This document shows positions 53,321 to 61,020 of a stretch of DNA of 64,000 nt, in pieces (the stretch's first letter is position 1; the number at the start of each line of letters is the position of its first letter). The notes under the pieces are model-generated. The model saw nothing but the letters and a program-made list of their open reading frames with translations, did no database searches and was not told the DNA's origin. A program made the translations under genes and the position numbers. This DNA comes from Hymenobacter swuensis DY53. GTDB taxonomy: Bacteria; Bacteroidota; Bacteroidia; Cytophagales; Hymenobacteraceae. The stretch covers positions 3,928,501-3,992,500 of the forward strand of contig NZ_CP007145.1 in assembly GCF_000576555.1 (NCBI RefSeq), read 5' to 3'.

Positions 53321-56300
53321 GGGTATTCCAGTAAAAATCAGTTCGTAAGGGTTTGCCCTGCGCGTCATAGTATACCGTAGGGCCGGCTTTTTCACCGCAA
53401 CGGAAGGTTTCTTCGCGCTCCAGCGTGCCATCGGGGCGGTAGTAACGGCTGCGGCCGTGCAGCTCGTCAAACGCGTAGGCTTCCTCTTCCTGCACCTTGC
53501 CGTTGGGGTAATAGGTAGTGAGCGTGCCCGTCAGCTGCCCATCGGGCGAGTTCTGGGCCCGCCGATACACTTGGCCGGTGCTGTAATAATAGGTACGGGA
53601 GCCGCTGAGGGTACCTTTCTGGTATGTTTCGGTAGCGGCAGGTTTGCCGTTGGTGAAAGTAGTGCTGATGGTGCCGACGGGTTTCAGGTCGCCGGTGGCT
53701 TTACCATCGGGGCCGGGGCTACGGAAGCCCAGCAGTTCCCCATCGGCGTACAGCTTTTCCAGCAGCAGTTCGCCTTGCATATTGTAAATGCGCAGAGGTC
53801 CGTTCAGGTCATCGGCGGCGTAGGTGGAAACCTTTTCCAACTGTCCGTTCTCGAAGTAGCTGCTCCACTCCCCTTCCGACTCACCGCGCTGATAAGTGCC
53901 TCTGCTGCGCAAGGTGCCCGAAGCATAGTAGTACTTCCACTCGCCTTCCCGCTTACCGTCACGGTAGGTACCTTCCTCCACCAGCTTGCCCGTGAACGGG
54001 TGGTAGGAGCGGTAAGCCCCTTGCCGGTTGCCCTGGTCCATTTCGCTGGTAACTTCGGTTTTGCCGTTGGGGAACAGCCATTTTTCACTCCCTTGATAAT
54101 CATAGCACAACCAGCCGCTTTCAACGCGGGGCTTACCATTGGGGTAGTGCATAGTGAAGGCTTTGGTGGTCGGCTGCACCACTAGGCGGTCTACTACTGC
54201 CCCAACGGAATCGAAGGAAGTGATAGTGAGGGGCCGGTCATACTCCAGCCACCGCTCCTGAGTGAGCTTGCCGCCGGGTGTATAGCTGCGCGTCTGGCCA
54301 TGCATGGTGCCGCTTTGCAGGTTATACTCCTCACTAAGCTGACCGGTAGGGTAATACTGCTTCCAGGTACCCTGCTGCTCCCCGGCGGTGTAGTAACCCG
54401 CCCGTTGCAGCTGGCCGTGCGGGTAGTAGGTCTGCGAGAAACCATCCAGCTGGTCGTCCTGGTACTGGTTGCGCTGACTGACCCGGCCGTTGCTGGCGTA
54501 GAATTCCTCTGCGCCCTGCTGCTTGCCATTGAGGTAGTTGCGTACTGTAGCCAGGCTGCCGTTGCGCCGAAACCAGCGCCATTCGCCGCTCATGCGGCCA
54601 TCGGTGTACGCACCCGTGAAGCGGGTAACGCCATCGGGACGCACGCCTTTCACTTCGGTACGCCCCTTTTTGGCAATAGCCGTCTGACTTATTGGCTTGC
54701 CGGCCGCGTCGAAATACGTGAGCTTGGTTACGCGCCCCTGGACGTACTCCAGCTCACTAAGCAGCCGGCCATCCTTGTCGTAATCTTTCAGTGTTCCGTG
54801 CAGCTCGCCGGTAGCCGGGTCAAACGTCTTCTCGTCGCTGGGCTTGCCGGAGGCGTAGAACGTCTGCCAGCGGCCGACCTGCTTGCCGTGGTCGTATCGG
54901 CCGGCACTGGCCAGCTGCCCGTTCGGGAAATAGTCTTTGTAGTCGCCGTGCAGCTCACCCTGTTCGTACGCGCCTTTGCGTTCCAGCTGCTTGTCGGGGT
55001 AGAAGACCTCAAAGGCTCCCTGCCGCTTATCGGCCACGTAAGTGTACGTGGCTTCGGGGGTTCCATCGGGGTAGAAATGAGCGGAAGGCCCTTCCAGCTT
55101 ATCAGCGCGGTAATTGGCCCGGCGCTGCAGCTTACCGGTGGGATAGTAGAACAGGGCCTCGCCGGTGGCGTCACCATTCTCGTACTTACGCGCCTCCCTT
55201 GCCTCGCCGCAATAGTGGTACAGCTTGGCCGTACCCACAAGTTTACCGGCCTGGTAAGTACCGTCCACCGACAGCGCGCCGTTATCATGATACTCCGCGT
55301 AGCGGCCTTCCAGCAGCCCCTGCGCATCGTAGTTCATGTCCTTGGCTAGCTGCCCGTTGTCGTGGTATTCGCGCCAGCGGCCGGTACGCTTGCTATCCGC
55401 CGTGAAGGAGCCTTCCTTGCTGACGGCTCCGGCTTTATCCAGGAACAGCCAAGGGCCGCGCAGGCTTTCCAGGTCGCCATCTTTGGTGGTGCCTTCGCCG
55501 ATACCCTGGATCTTTTTCTCGTGAAACCAGGCCGTACGGCGAGTCCCTTCAGGCTGGCCAGACACGGGCTGTTGCACCCGCAGGCTCAGTAGCGCCTGGG
55601 AAACGGCCTGGCTCATGCGCTCCACTTTGCTTTTGTTGGATTTCACCCACTGGCTGGCCCGCTTATCATCGGCGGAGTACAGAATGAGGTAGGTGAAGGC
55701 CGTCAGGTTGTCGTCGCGGCGCAGGGCTTCCACCATGGGGCCGTACGCCCGGAGCCAGAGGTCGGTTTCAGAGGAGCCACCAGCCGGAAATTTCTCTATC
55801 AGCAGCTGCGCCTGCTTTACAATGTTGGCATCGAACTTCACCTTGGTGGTGTAGTCTTTGCGCAGGGCCACTTTGGAGGTCAGCAGCAGATCCAGGTCCT
55901 GAAAGGCGTCGTTGGGCACGAAGGGCTTTTCCCGTTCCTTTTCTTCTACTTCCTGCGTGTTAGCGGCAATATTCTCGGCCAGAATCAGGGCTTGCTGACT
56001 GTTTTCCGAATCGGGCTGAATGGCCAGAAACGTAAGCAGGCTGATAAGGGCCCGGGCCGTCTGGCCCTGCTCCAGTGCCAGCCACGCCAGTTGGTAATGC
56101 GTGCCCGGGTGCATGGGCGCCAGCTCCAAGCTCCGCTGCCAGCTGGCCAGCGCGGCCGGCCGCTTTTTAAGCGCATCGTAGCTCACGCCCTGGTTGAACC
56201 ACAGCAGCTGGTTGTAGGGCATGAGCTTCAGCCCATCGGTGTAGGCCCGAAAGGCTTCGGACTCATGCTTCAGGTTCTCTTCGGCTTCGGCCAGCACGTA

Positions 56301-56609
56301 GTATGGCTGGGCATCGTGCATGTGCAACGCAATGGCCCGGCGGCTGGCTTCGGCGGCTTCTTTGTACTGCTTGTTCTGCAGATAAGAAAGGGCCAGCTCG
56401 CCCTGAATCCCTACGTAGCCGGAATCGGAGGAAGGTACCAGCAGATACTGCCGGATGGCCCCGGCAAAGTCGCCTTTATCATGCAGTGCAATGCCCTCCT
56501 GCAAAGCCCGGGAGGCGGTGGGTACGGTAGCCGGCTGCTGTTGGCCGTACGCCGTGGCGGCAGCTCCGGCCCACAGGCTCAGGAGCGTACCGTACGTAAA
56601 AACTCGCAT
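53301..56609 (-). CDS. 1,102-residue TPR plus MORN-repeat protein
   Basis: Signal peptide (MRVFTYGTLLSLWAGAAATAYGQ), then TPR-like helical repeats over residues 30-230 (GDFAGAIRQYLLVPSSDSGY, ALASWQRSLELAPMHPGTHY). A helical middle follows at about 230-370. From about residue 385 to the end, about two dozen MORN-type repeats of about 23 residues occur (typical unit G-W-x-Y-Y-x-x-G-x-L-x-x-x-G-x-Y). These MORN variants are often labelled YwqK-type, but no toxin partner is present. First of the three-gene operon; its stop overlaps the next start. Probably a periplasmic or surface protein scaffold. Confidence 0.9.
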   Translation of the reverse strand: MRVFTYGTLLSLWAGAAATAYGQQQPATVPTASRALQEGIALHDKGDFAGAIRQYLLVPSSDSGYVGIQGELALSYLQNKQYKEAAEASRRAIALHMHDAQPYYVLAEAEENLKHESEAFRAYTDGLKLMPYNQLLWFNQGVSYDALKKRPAALASWQRSLELAPMHPGTHYQLAWLALEQGQTARALISLLTFLAIQPDSENSQQALILAENIAANTQEVEEKEREKPFVPNDAFQDLDLLLTSKVALRKDYTTKVKFDANIVKQAQLLIEKFPAGGSSETDLWLRAYGPMVEALRRDDNLTAFTYLILYSADDKRASQWVKSNKSKVERMSQAVSQALLSLRVQQPVSGQPEGTRRTAWFHEKKIQGIGEGTTKDGDLESLRGPWLFLDKAGAVSKEGSFTADSKRTGRWREYHDNGQLAKDMNYDAQGLLEGRYAEYHDNGALSVDGTYQAGKLVGTAKLYHYCGEAREARKYENGDATGEALFYYPTGKLQRRANYRADKLEGPSAHFYPDGTPEATYTYVADKRQGAFEVFYPDKQLERKGAYEQGELHGDYKDYFPNGQLASAGRYDHGKQVGRWQTFYASGKPSDEKTFDPATGELHGTLKDYDKDGRLLSELEYVQGRVTKLTYFDAAGKPISQTAIAKKGRTEVKGVRPDGVTRFTGAYTDGRMSGEWRWFRRNGSLATVRNYLNGKQQGAEEFYASNGRVSQRNQYQDDQLDGFSQTYYPHGQLQRAGYYTAGEQQGTWKQYYPTGQLSEEYNLQSGTMHGQTRSYTPGGKLTQERWLEYDRPLTITSFDSVGAVVDRLVVQPTTKAFTMHYPNGKPRVESGWLCYDYQGSEKWLFPNGKTEVTSEMDQGNRQGAYRSYHPFTGKLVEEGTYRDGKREGEWKYYYASGTLRSRGTYQRGESEGEWSSYFENGQLEKVSTYAADDLNGPLRIYNMQGELLLEKLYADGELLGFRSPGPDGKATGDLKPVGTISTTFTNGKPAATETYQKGTLSGSRTYYYSTGQVYRRAQNSPDGQLTGTLTTYYPNGKVQEEEAYAFDELHGRSRYYRPDGTLEREETFRCGEKAGPTVYYDAQGKPLRTDFYWNTHVYETR

Positions 56610-56729
56610 TAACGTAAACTATATAAAACACCTCATCGGCCCTGCCGCCCTTGCGGTGGCCCGCTGATAGTTCCACAAGTATACCTGTTTTGCGTGGCTT
56701 GAAAAAGGCCCGCCAGCGTTTCGGCCGGC

Positions 56730-57296
56730 CTATTTTTTCGGTTTCGACCGGGGTTCTTTCCGGGTAGGGGCGGGAGCAGTTGCACCGGGCGCGGCCGGGT
56801 ACACGGCCAGCTCCTTGTACCCGAACGTGGTATCTGTTTCCCGCCGAAAGTCCAACTCCGGCAGTTCACCAATTACCAGCTCGGCGGTGGTGTAAATCAG
56901 ATTCCCATCCAGCAGATGCCCGCCGATGGTGCGCCCCGTGGAGTCAGCTACCGACAGGTGCAGGTGACTCCCTTCCACCGACAGTGTTCCTACCAGCGAC
57001 ACGATTTCGAAGTGGCCGTGGTATACCGTGGGGCCCTCCTGATTGGCCAGCCGTAGCGTAGTGGTGGTCAGGCTGCCTACGCCCGTCAGCACGCAGGCCG
57101 CCCGCAGTTGATGTCGGGTTACAAACGCCAGCAGTTTCTGCCGCAAATCCTGACCGGGCCGGAGGCGCAGGGCGTACGTACGGAGCGACGAAGAGGCAAC
57201 GGCAGAGGCAGCAGACATAGCAACAGGAGCAGTTTGGGCAACGGCAGCCGGGGAAACACCCAGGCCCAGTAGCCCGATCAGTAGAAAACCACGCAT
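56730..57296 (-). CDS. Exported PPC/DUF296-domain protein
   Basis: 188 residues from the ATG at 57296. It has a signal peptide (MRGFLLIGLLGLGVSPAAVAQ). The PPC (DUF296) domain covers residues 40-155: YALRLRPGQDLRQKLLAFV, AACVLTGVGSLTTTTLRLA, and the two His motifs GSHLHLSVADSTG and GGHLLDGN that bind metal in other members. PPC proteins in plants carry AT-hooks and act in the nucleus. Here there is no DNA-binding motif and the protein is exported, so another role (metal or ligand binding) is likely. It lies at the end of the sigma-factor cluster, separated by an inverted repeat. Confidence 0.88.
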   Translation of the reverse strand: MRGFLLIGLLGLGVSPAAVAQTAPVAMSAASAVASSSLRTYALRLRPGQDLRQKLLAFVTRHQLRAACVLTGVGSLTTTTLRLANQEGPTVYHGHFEIVSLVGTLSVEGSHLHLSVADSTGRTIGGHLLDGNLIYTTAELVIGELPELDFRRETDTTFGYKELAVYPAAPGATAPAPTRKEPRSKPKK

Positions 57297-57308
57297 AGAG
57301 AAAGGCAA

Positions 57309-57383
57309 AAGCAGAAGGTCAAAAGTAAGCGCGGCACCACGTTTTACCGGAGCAGCCGCGCTTTTACTTTTGACCTTCTGCTT
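57309..57383. repeat. Heptamer inverted repeat before the PPC gene
   Basis: Left arm 57309-57335 and right arm 57355-57383 pair nearly perfectly, with two extra bases (AA) in the right arm. Core GCAGAAGGTCAAAAGTA. On the minus strand the right arm reads as AAGCAGA AGGTCAA AAGTAAA. It fills the gap between two minus-strand genes. Confidence 0.85.
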
Positions 57384-57401
57384 CTGACGTTTTATCCGTT
57401 C

Positions 57402-58658
57402 CTATCGGTTGAAGCTCACGTTGCCGTAGCGCACTTTGATGTTTACGTTACCGGCATTACGCGCCTGAACCGCCCCGAAACTGCCCTGCGTATCACTGGA
57501 GGAGGCGCTGCTTTCCTCCGATTCTACCTTCACCAGCCGCTTATCCACCAGCAGTCGGCCGTGGTCAGTATTCACATCGAAATCAAAAGCCGCCCCATCG
57601 GGGAAGTTCAACAGAATGGTGCTGTAGCCCCCATCCACGTTGATCTGCCGGAAATTTTTACCCGTACTGCGCACTTCAAAGTTGGGGCAATACTGCAGTT
57701 TCATGTCCAGCTGATTACTGATTTTGTCAATGCTGAATTTGGAGTAGCCGGAGGAGCCACGCAGGTTCCGGACCGTGCCTAACGCCACGTCGCCGTACTT
57801 GCTATGCACCGTCAGGTCCTGCACCGTGCTGATATCGATATCTGAACTGTTGTTGCGCAGTTCCACAATACCGCCCTCAGTAAGGCGCAGCTTGGAATAC
57901 GAGGCCTCAATGGTAGCCCGTCGAGCGTAGGGTATGGCGCACTGCGCGTTACCCACACGCACGGTATTGCGCGGGCCATCCAGCCGGGCAGTGCGCAGGC
58001 TGCCATACTCAATAGCCAACTCGGTGGCTCCGGTCAGGTCGCCGGTTACACTGATTTCACCGAAGGTATTATGCACGGCCAGCGGCGTGTTTTTAGGGAC
58101 CCACACCGTATAATTCACCTCGTAGAGCTTGGTACGGCTCCAGCATTCCCGGGGCATGGCCCCAAAGCGCGAGCGGGCTACAATACCGCCGGTGGCAGGG
58201 TCCTTGTCCTGCAGTTGCACCTGAATCATTTCCTGGAGCTGCTGGGCTTTTTCCTCCGTTTCAGCGCGGGTAATGATATCCACGTCGGTCCGGATTTCGG
58301 GGCGGTTCCACACGTTCACCTGCACCCGGCCGTAGCGGGTATCCAGGGTGTAGAGCTTGGTGGCGCTGGCCGGAAACGTACGGCTGAGCTTCCGGACTTT
58401 CTCGACGGCTGGCGTGGGCTGCGCTTCTTCCTGTGGCCCTTGGGCAGCACCTTGGCCTGGGCTGCCCTGCCGGGCATCGGGCGTACCCTGCTCAGTAAAC
58501 TGCGCTAGCAATGCATCCGGCTCCCGATAATAGGCAGTGGCTACTTCCGGCTGCACTATAGCCATCTGGGCATGCCCCGTCTGGCCGGCCACACTCAGCA
58601 AGCCAGCCAGGAATACCAACCGCCCGGCCCGACGAAAAAACAACGAAGTGGGGCGCAT
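57402..58658 (-). CDS. DUF4097-like exported beta-helix protein
   Basis: 418 residues. Signal peptide (FFRRAGRLVFLAGLLSVAGQ ending GHAQM). After a Gln/Pro-rich linker, a beta-rich region from about residue 95 shows the ladder typical of DUF4097/GIN adhesin-like proteins (VQVNVWNRPEIRTDVDI, LAVHNTFGEISVTGDLTGA, IDISTVQDLTVHSKYGDVAL, ending NVNIKVRYGNVSFNR). These are often encoded with sigma/anti-sigma genes. Starts 3 bases downstream of the anti-sigma-like gene's stop, so cotranscribed. Function probably envelope-associated. Confidence 0.82.
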   Translation of the reverse strand: MRPTSLFFRRAGRLVFLAGLLSVAGQTGHAQMAIVQPEVATAYYREPDALLAQFTEQGTPDARQGSPGQGAAQGPQEEAQPTPAVEKVRKLSRTFPASATKLYTLDTRYGRVQVNVWNRPEIRTDVDIITRAETEEKAQQLQEMIQVQLQDKDPATGGIVARSRFGAMPRECWSRTKLYEVNYTVWVPKNTPLAVHNTFGEISVTGDLTGATELAIEYGSLRTARLDGPRNTVRVGNAQCAIPYARRATIEASYSKLRLTEGGIVELRNNSSDIDISTVQDLTVHSKYGDVALGTVRNLRGSSGYSKFSIDKISNQLDMKLQYCPNFEVRSTGKNFRQINVDGGYSTILLNFPDGAAFDFDVNTDHGRLLVDKRLVKVESEESSASSSDTQGSFGAVQARNAGNVNIKVRYGNVSFNR

Positions 58659-58661
58659 GAT

Positions 58662-59414
58662 TTATGGAATCCGGCGGCTATCGGCCACCATGTAAGGTTG
58701 GCTATGATAATCCCGGATTCGCTCCCGGGTGCGCAGCTGCTGCGTCAGCAGGTCCAGCCGGATCTGCATGTTGCGGTTCATGGCTTCCAGCACCACATCG
58801 GGCTCGGGGTTGCGGTACAGCTCTGTTTTCAACTGCTGATACGTAGAATCCAGGGTGGTAAGCTCCCGCTGCCAGTCGGCCCGGGGCATGGCGGCAGCGC
58901 CCTCCTCGTCTACCTCACGCAGTTCCCGCTGGCGTTCCGTAATCTGGGCGGCGTAGTAAGACTCCATGCGCTGCACAGCGGCGGCCAGGCGTTGCTCAGG
59001 ACCATCAGAAGTAGCCGTAGCCAAAAGGTCAGGGCTGGAATACAGGGAAGGCTCGCCGGGGGTAGCAAGGGCTACGGCCGGCTGCCCGGTGCGCGTCCAG
59101 ATGGTCGCTTCGGTGCGGTGCTGCCAAAACCAAGTCCCTACCATCAAGAGAGCCGCTACTGCAGCAGCTACCCCATAAGGACGGGCCGAGCGTACAGCAG
59201 CCGTATCGGGAGCGGCAGCAGGAAGCAAAGGAGTAGTCTCAGCTGTTGGGAAAAGTGGCAATACGCGCAACGGTTCGGCAGCAGTATCTTCTTCGGGAGC
59301 CATTTCCAGCTCCAAAGCAATATCGTCCCAGAGGTTCGGCCGGGGCTCGAACACATCGAAGTCGGCGCGGTGGTGTTCCACGAAGGCTTCCAGTCCGGTT
59401 TTCTTCTCGTTCAT
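58662..59414 (-). CDS. Single-pass membrane protein, probable anti-sigma factor
   Basis: 250 residues from the ATG at 59414 (MNEKKTGLEAFVEHHRADFD). A cytoplasmic N-terminus of about 80 residues starts with FDVFEPRPNLWDDI, a helix found in Bacteroidota anti-sigma-like proteins. One membrane helix follows (GVAAAVAALLMVGTWFW), and then a periplasmic part with coiled-coil character (QITERQRELREVDEE, LTTLDSTYQQLKTEL). No ASD or ZAS motif is obvious. It follows the ECF sigma gene by 125 bases. The role is inferred from order and topology, not from a family match. Confidence 0.7.
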   Translation of the reverse strand: MNEKKTGLEAFVEHHRADFDVFEPRPNLWDDIALELEMAPEEDTAAEPLRVLPLFPTAETTPLLPAAAPDTAAVRSARPYGVAAAVAALLMVGTWFWQHRTEATIWTRTGQPAVALATPGEPSLYSSPDLLATATSDGPEQRLAAAVQRMESYYAAQITERQRELREVDEEGAAAMPRADWQRELTTLDSTYQQLKTELYRNPEPDVVLEAMNRNMQIRLDLLTQQLRTRERIRDYHSQPYMVADSRRIP

Positions 59415-59539
59415 GGCAGGTGGTAATGGGGGCGTGGCGGGCCGGGGCAAGCTGGTCGGAAAGGTTGGGTGGGCCAGCAGAAGAACTACCGATCCGGCAC
59501 GCTACGGGTGAGGTCAGAAGGTAAAATCAGGTAGCAGAA

Positions 59540-60109
59540 TTACAGGCCGTGCTGGCGGGCCAGCTCCAGAAGCTTTTTCCGGGCCCGGCTGTACTGCGAC
59601 TTCGAAGTGGACTCGGTGATGTTGAGGATACCGGCAATTTCGGCGTGGTCGTAGCCTTCCAACAAATACAGCGTGAGCACCACGCGGTAGCCATCGGGCA
59701 ACTCCTGTACGCAGCGGCGCACCACGTCGGCTCGCCAGCCCAGCTCCTCCGAGTTCAGCCCACCGAGGCCGTCGTCGTAGTCGGCGGCGGCCCCGTCGTG
59801 CTGTTCGGCCAGGGGCACCAGCTGCAGACGCCGGTTGCGCAGGCAGTTGATGCTTTTGTTGATGACGATGCGCTTAAGCCAGGAACCGAACGAGGAGTCA
59901 CCTTTGTAGCTGTGCAACTCGCGGAAAGCACTCAGGAACGACTCCTGCAGCACGTCCTCCGCCTCGGCGTAGTCGCCGGTGATGCGCAACGACGCGTTGA
60001 ACATGGCCTTGGAATAGCGCTTGTAGATTTCGGCCTGGGCGCGTCGGTCACCTAAGCGGCACCGCTCGACCAGCGGCGCGTTGATGTCGGTATACGAAAA
60101 TGCCTCCAT
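59540..60109 (-). CDS. ECF-type RNA polymerase sigma factor
   Basis: 189 residues from the ATG at 60109; an in-frame TTG at 60160 would lengthen it. Sigma region 2: RCRLGDRRAQAEIYKRYSKAMF, DYAEAEDVLQESFLSAFREL (the 2.2-2.3 core binding and melting segment), WLKRIVINKSINCLRNRR. Region 4: LPDGYRVVLTLYLLEGYDHAEIAGIL and STSKSQYSRARKKLLEL, the helix-turn-helix for -35 recognition. It heads a minus-strand cluster with a membrane protein, DUF4097-like protein and PPC protein, suggesting an envelope regulon. Confidence 0.95.
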   Translation of the reverse strand: MEAFSYTDINAPLVERCRLGDRRAQAEIYKRYSKAMFNASLRITGDYAEAEDVLQESFLSAFRELHSYKGDSSFGSWLKRIVINKSINCLRNRRLQLVPLAEQHDGAAADYDDGLGGLNSEELGWRADVVRRCVQELPDGYRVVLTLYLLEGYDHAEIAGILNITESTSKSQYSRARKKLLELARQHGL

Positions 60110-60399
60110 AGGTTGCTCAGTGGGCGGATGGTCGGAAACGGGTGAATCGTAAATATCCAACTTTCCGGGCTAAAACGGCTCGTGCTATCAGGTAAGCAGG
60201 TGAAAGACAGTGGGCCGGCGGCGGGGTTGCACTGCGGGGCAAAGACAGCAGCGCATTCAGAATTGTTCAATAGCTTTATTTGTCTGCTTACGGCTATGTC
60301 CTAACGTTATTCCTACCGGTTGCCGGGTATACTGCCCACAGCCATATCCCGCAACGTAGCGTATGTTGCGCTGCCGATTTCATCTACCTGTACCTATCC

Positions 60400-60933
60400 A
60401 TGAGAAAAATTCTGTTCGGCATTGGACTTCTGGCCGCTCTCACGGCGTGTTCTAAAAAGGAAACGCCGCCTACTATCGACTTTGGGCCGGAAAGAGGCAT
60501 TACGGAGCGCGACGCCAGCAACCGCTCCATCGGTCCTACTGACCCCACCGACTGGGCCCGCGACGAAACCTGGAACGAGCAGGAGCTCGGGCTATTCAAG
60601 CTGCCATTGTATCTGAACGTCACTTCGGCCGTGACTGTGCAGCCGCGCACCTTCTATCCTAACCCAGCAACTATTCAGGGTGGTGGAAACTTTGGTTTTT
60701 ACGGCATTCCAAACGGAGCCATGTTGAAGCTGGTCTTCGTTGACAGGAACTATCAGGTGGCTAATGAGCTGGAATATGGCCCCTTCAGCGTTTCAGATAT
60801 TCTGTTTCACTTTGAGTTTCCTGCCGACAAGTTCAAACCCAATACAACGTATCGTGTGTACTACGTCATTTACAGTCCCACGCAGGCGACCTTATACCTG
60901 AAAGGTCACGGTGACATTACATTTGGCGGCTAA
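60400..60933 (+). CDS. Small lipoprotein, unknown
   Basis: 177 residues from the ATG at 60400. Lipoprotein signal MRKILFGIGLLAALTACSKK. The mature part starts with a polar, Pro-rich stretch (ETPPTIDFGPERGITERD) followed by a beta-rich domain (LYLNVTSAVTVQPRTFY, MLKLVFVDRNYQVANEL, TYRVYYVIYSPTQATLYL). No family recognised. It is convergent with the dehydrogenase gene across a strong terminator; base composition is slightly more AT-rich than neighbours. Confidence 0.78.
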   Translation: MRKILFGIGLLAALTACSKKETPPTIDFGPERGITERDASNRSIGPTDPTDWARDETWNEQELGLFKLPLYLNVTSAVTVQPRTFYPNPATIQGGGNFGFYGIPNGAMLKLVFVDRNYQVANELEYGPFSVSDILFHFEFPADKFKPNTTYRVYYVIYSPTQATLYLKGHGDITFGG

Positions 60934-60953
60934 GCGGGTGTGAATGCTCACGC

Positions 60954-60998
60954 ACATAAAACGGCCCGCCCGGTAAAACCGAGCGGGCCGTTTTATGT
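60954..60998. terminator. Bidirectional terminator
   Basis: ACATAAAACGGCCCGC and GCGGGCCGTTTTATGT form a long stem around a small loop (one C/A mismatch near the top). It lies between convergent genes ending at 60933 and 61021. Confidence 0.92.
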
Positions 60999-61020
60999 AA
61001 TACCCATAAGGTAACAGACC

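Noticed and set aside
54300..55349. Plus-strand open frame of 349 codons
   Set aside because: Antisense shadow of the MORN-repeat region; its apparent periodicity comes from the real repeats on the other strand.
53301..56609. Possible CRISPR or tandem DNA repeat array
   Set aside because: The regular signal is protein-level MORN repeats of about 23 residues; DNA units are not identical and there are no spacers.
53301..56609. YwqK-type toxin-antitoxin antitoxin
   Set aside because: Only the repeat type matches; there is no toxin-like neighbour, and the protein is exported.
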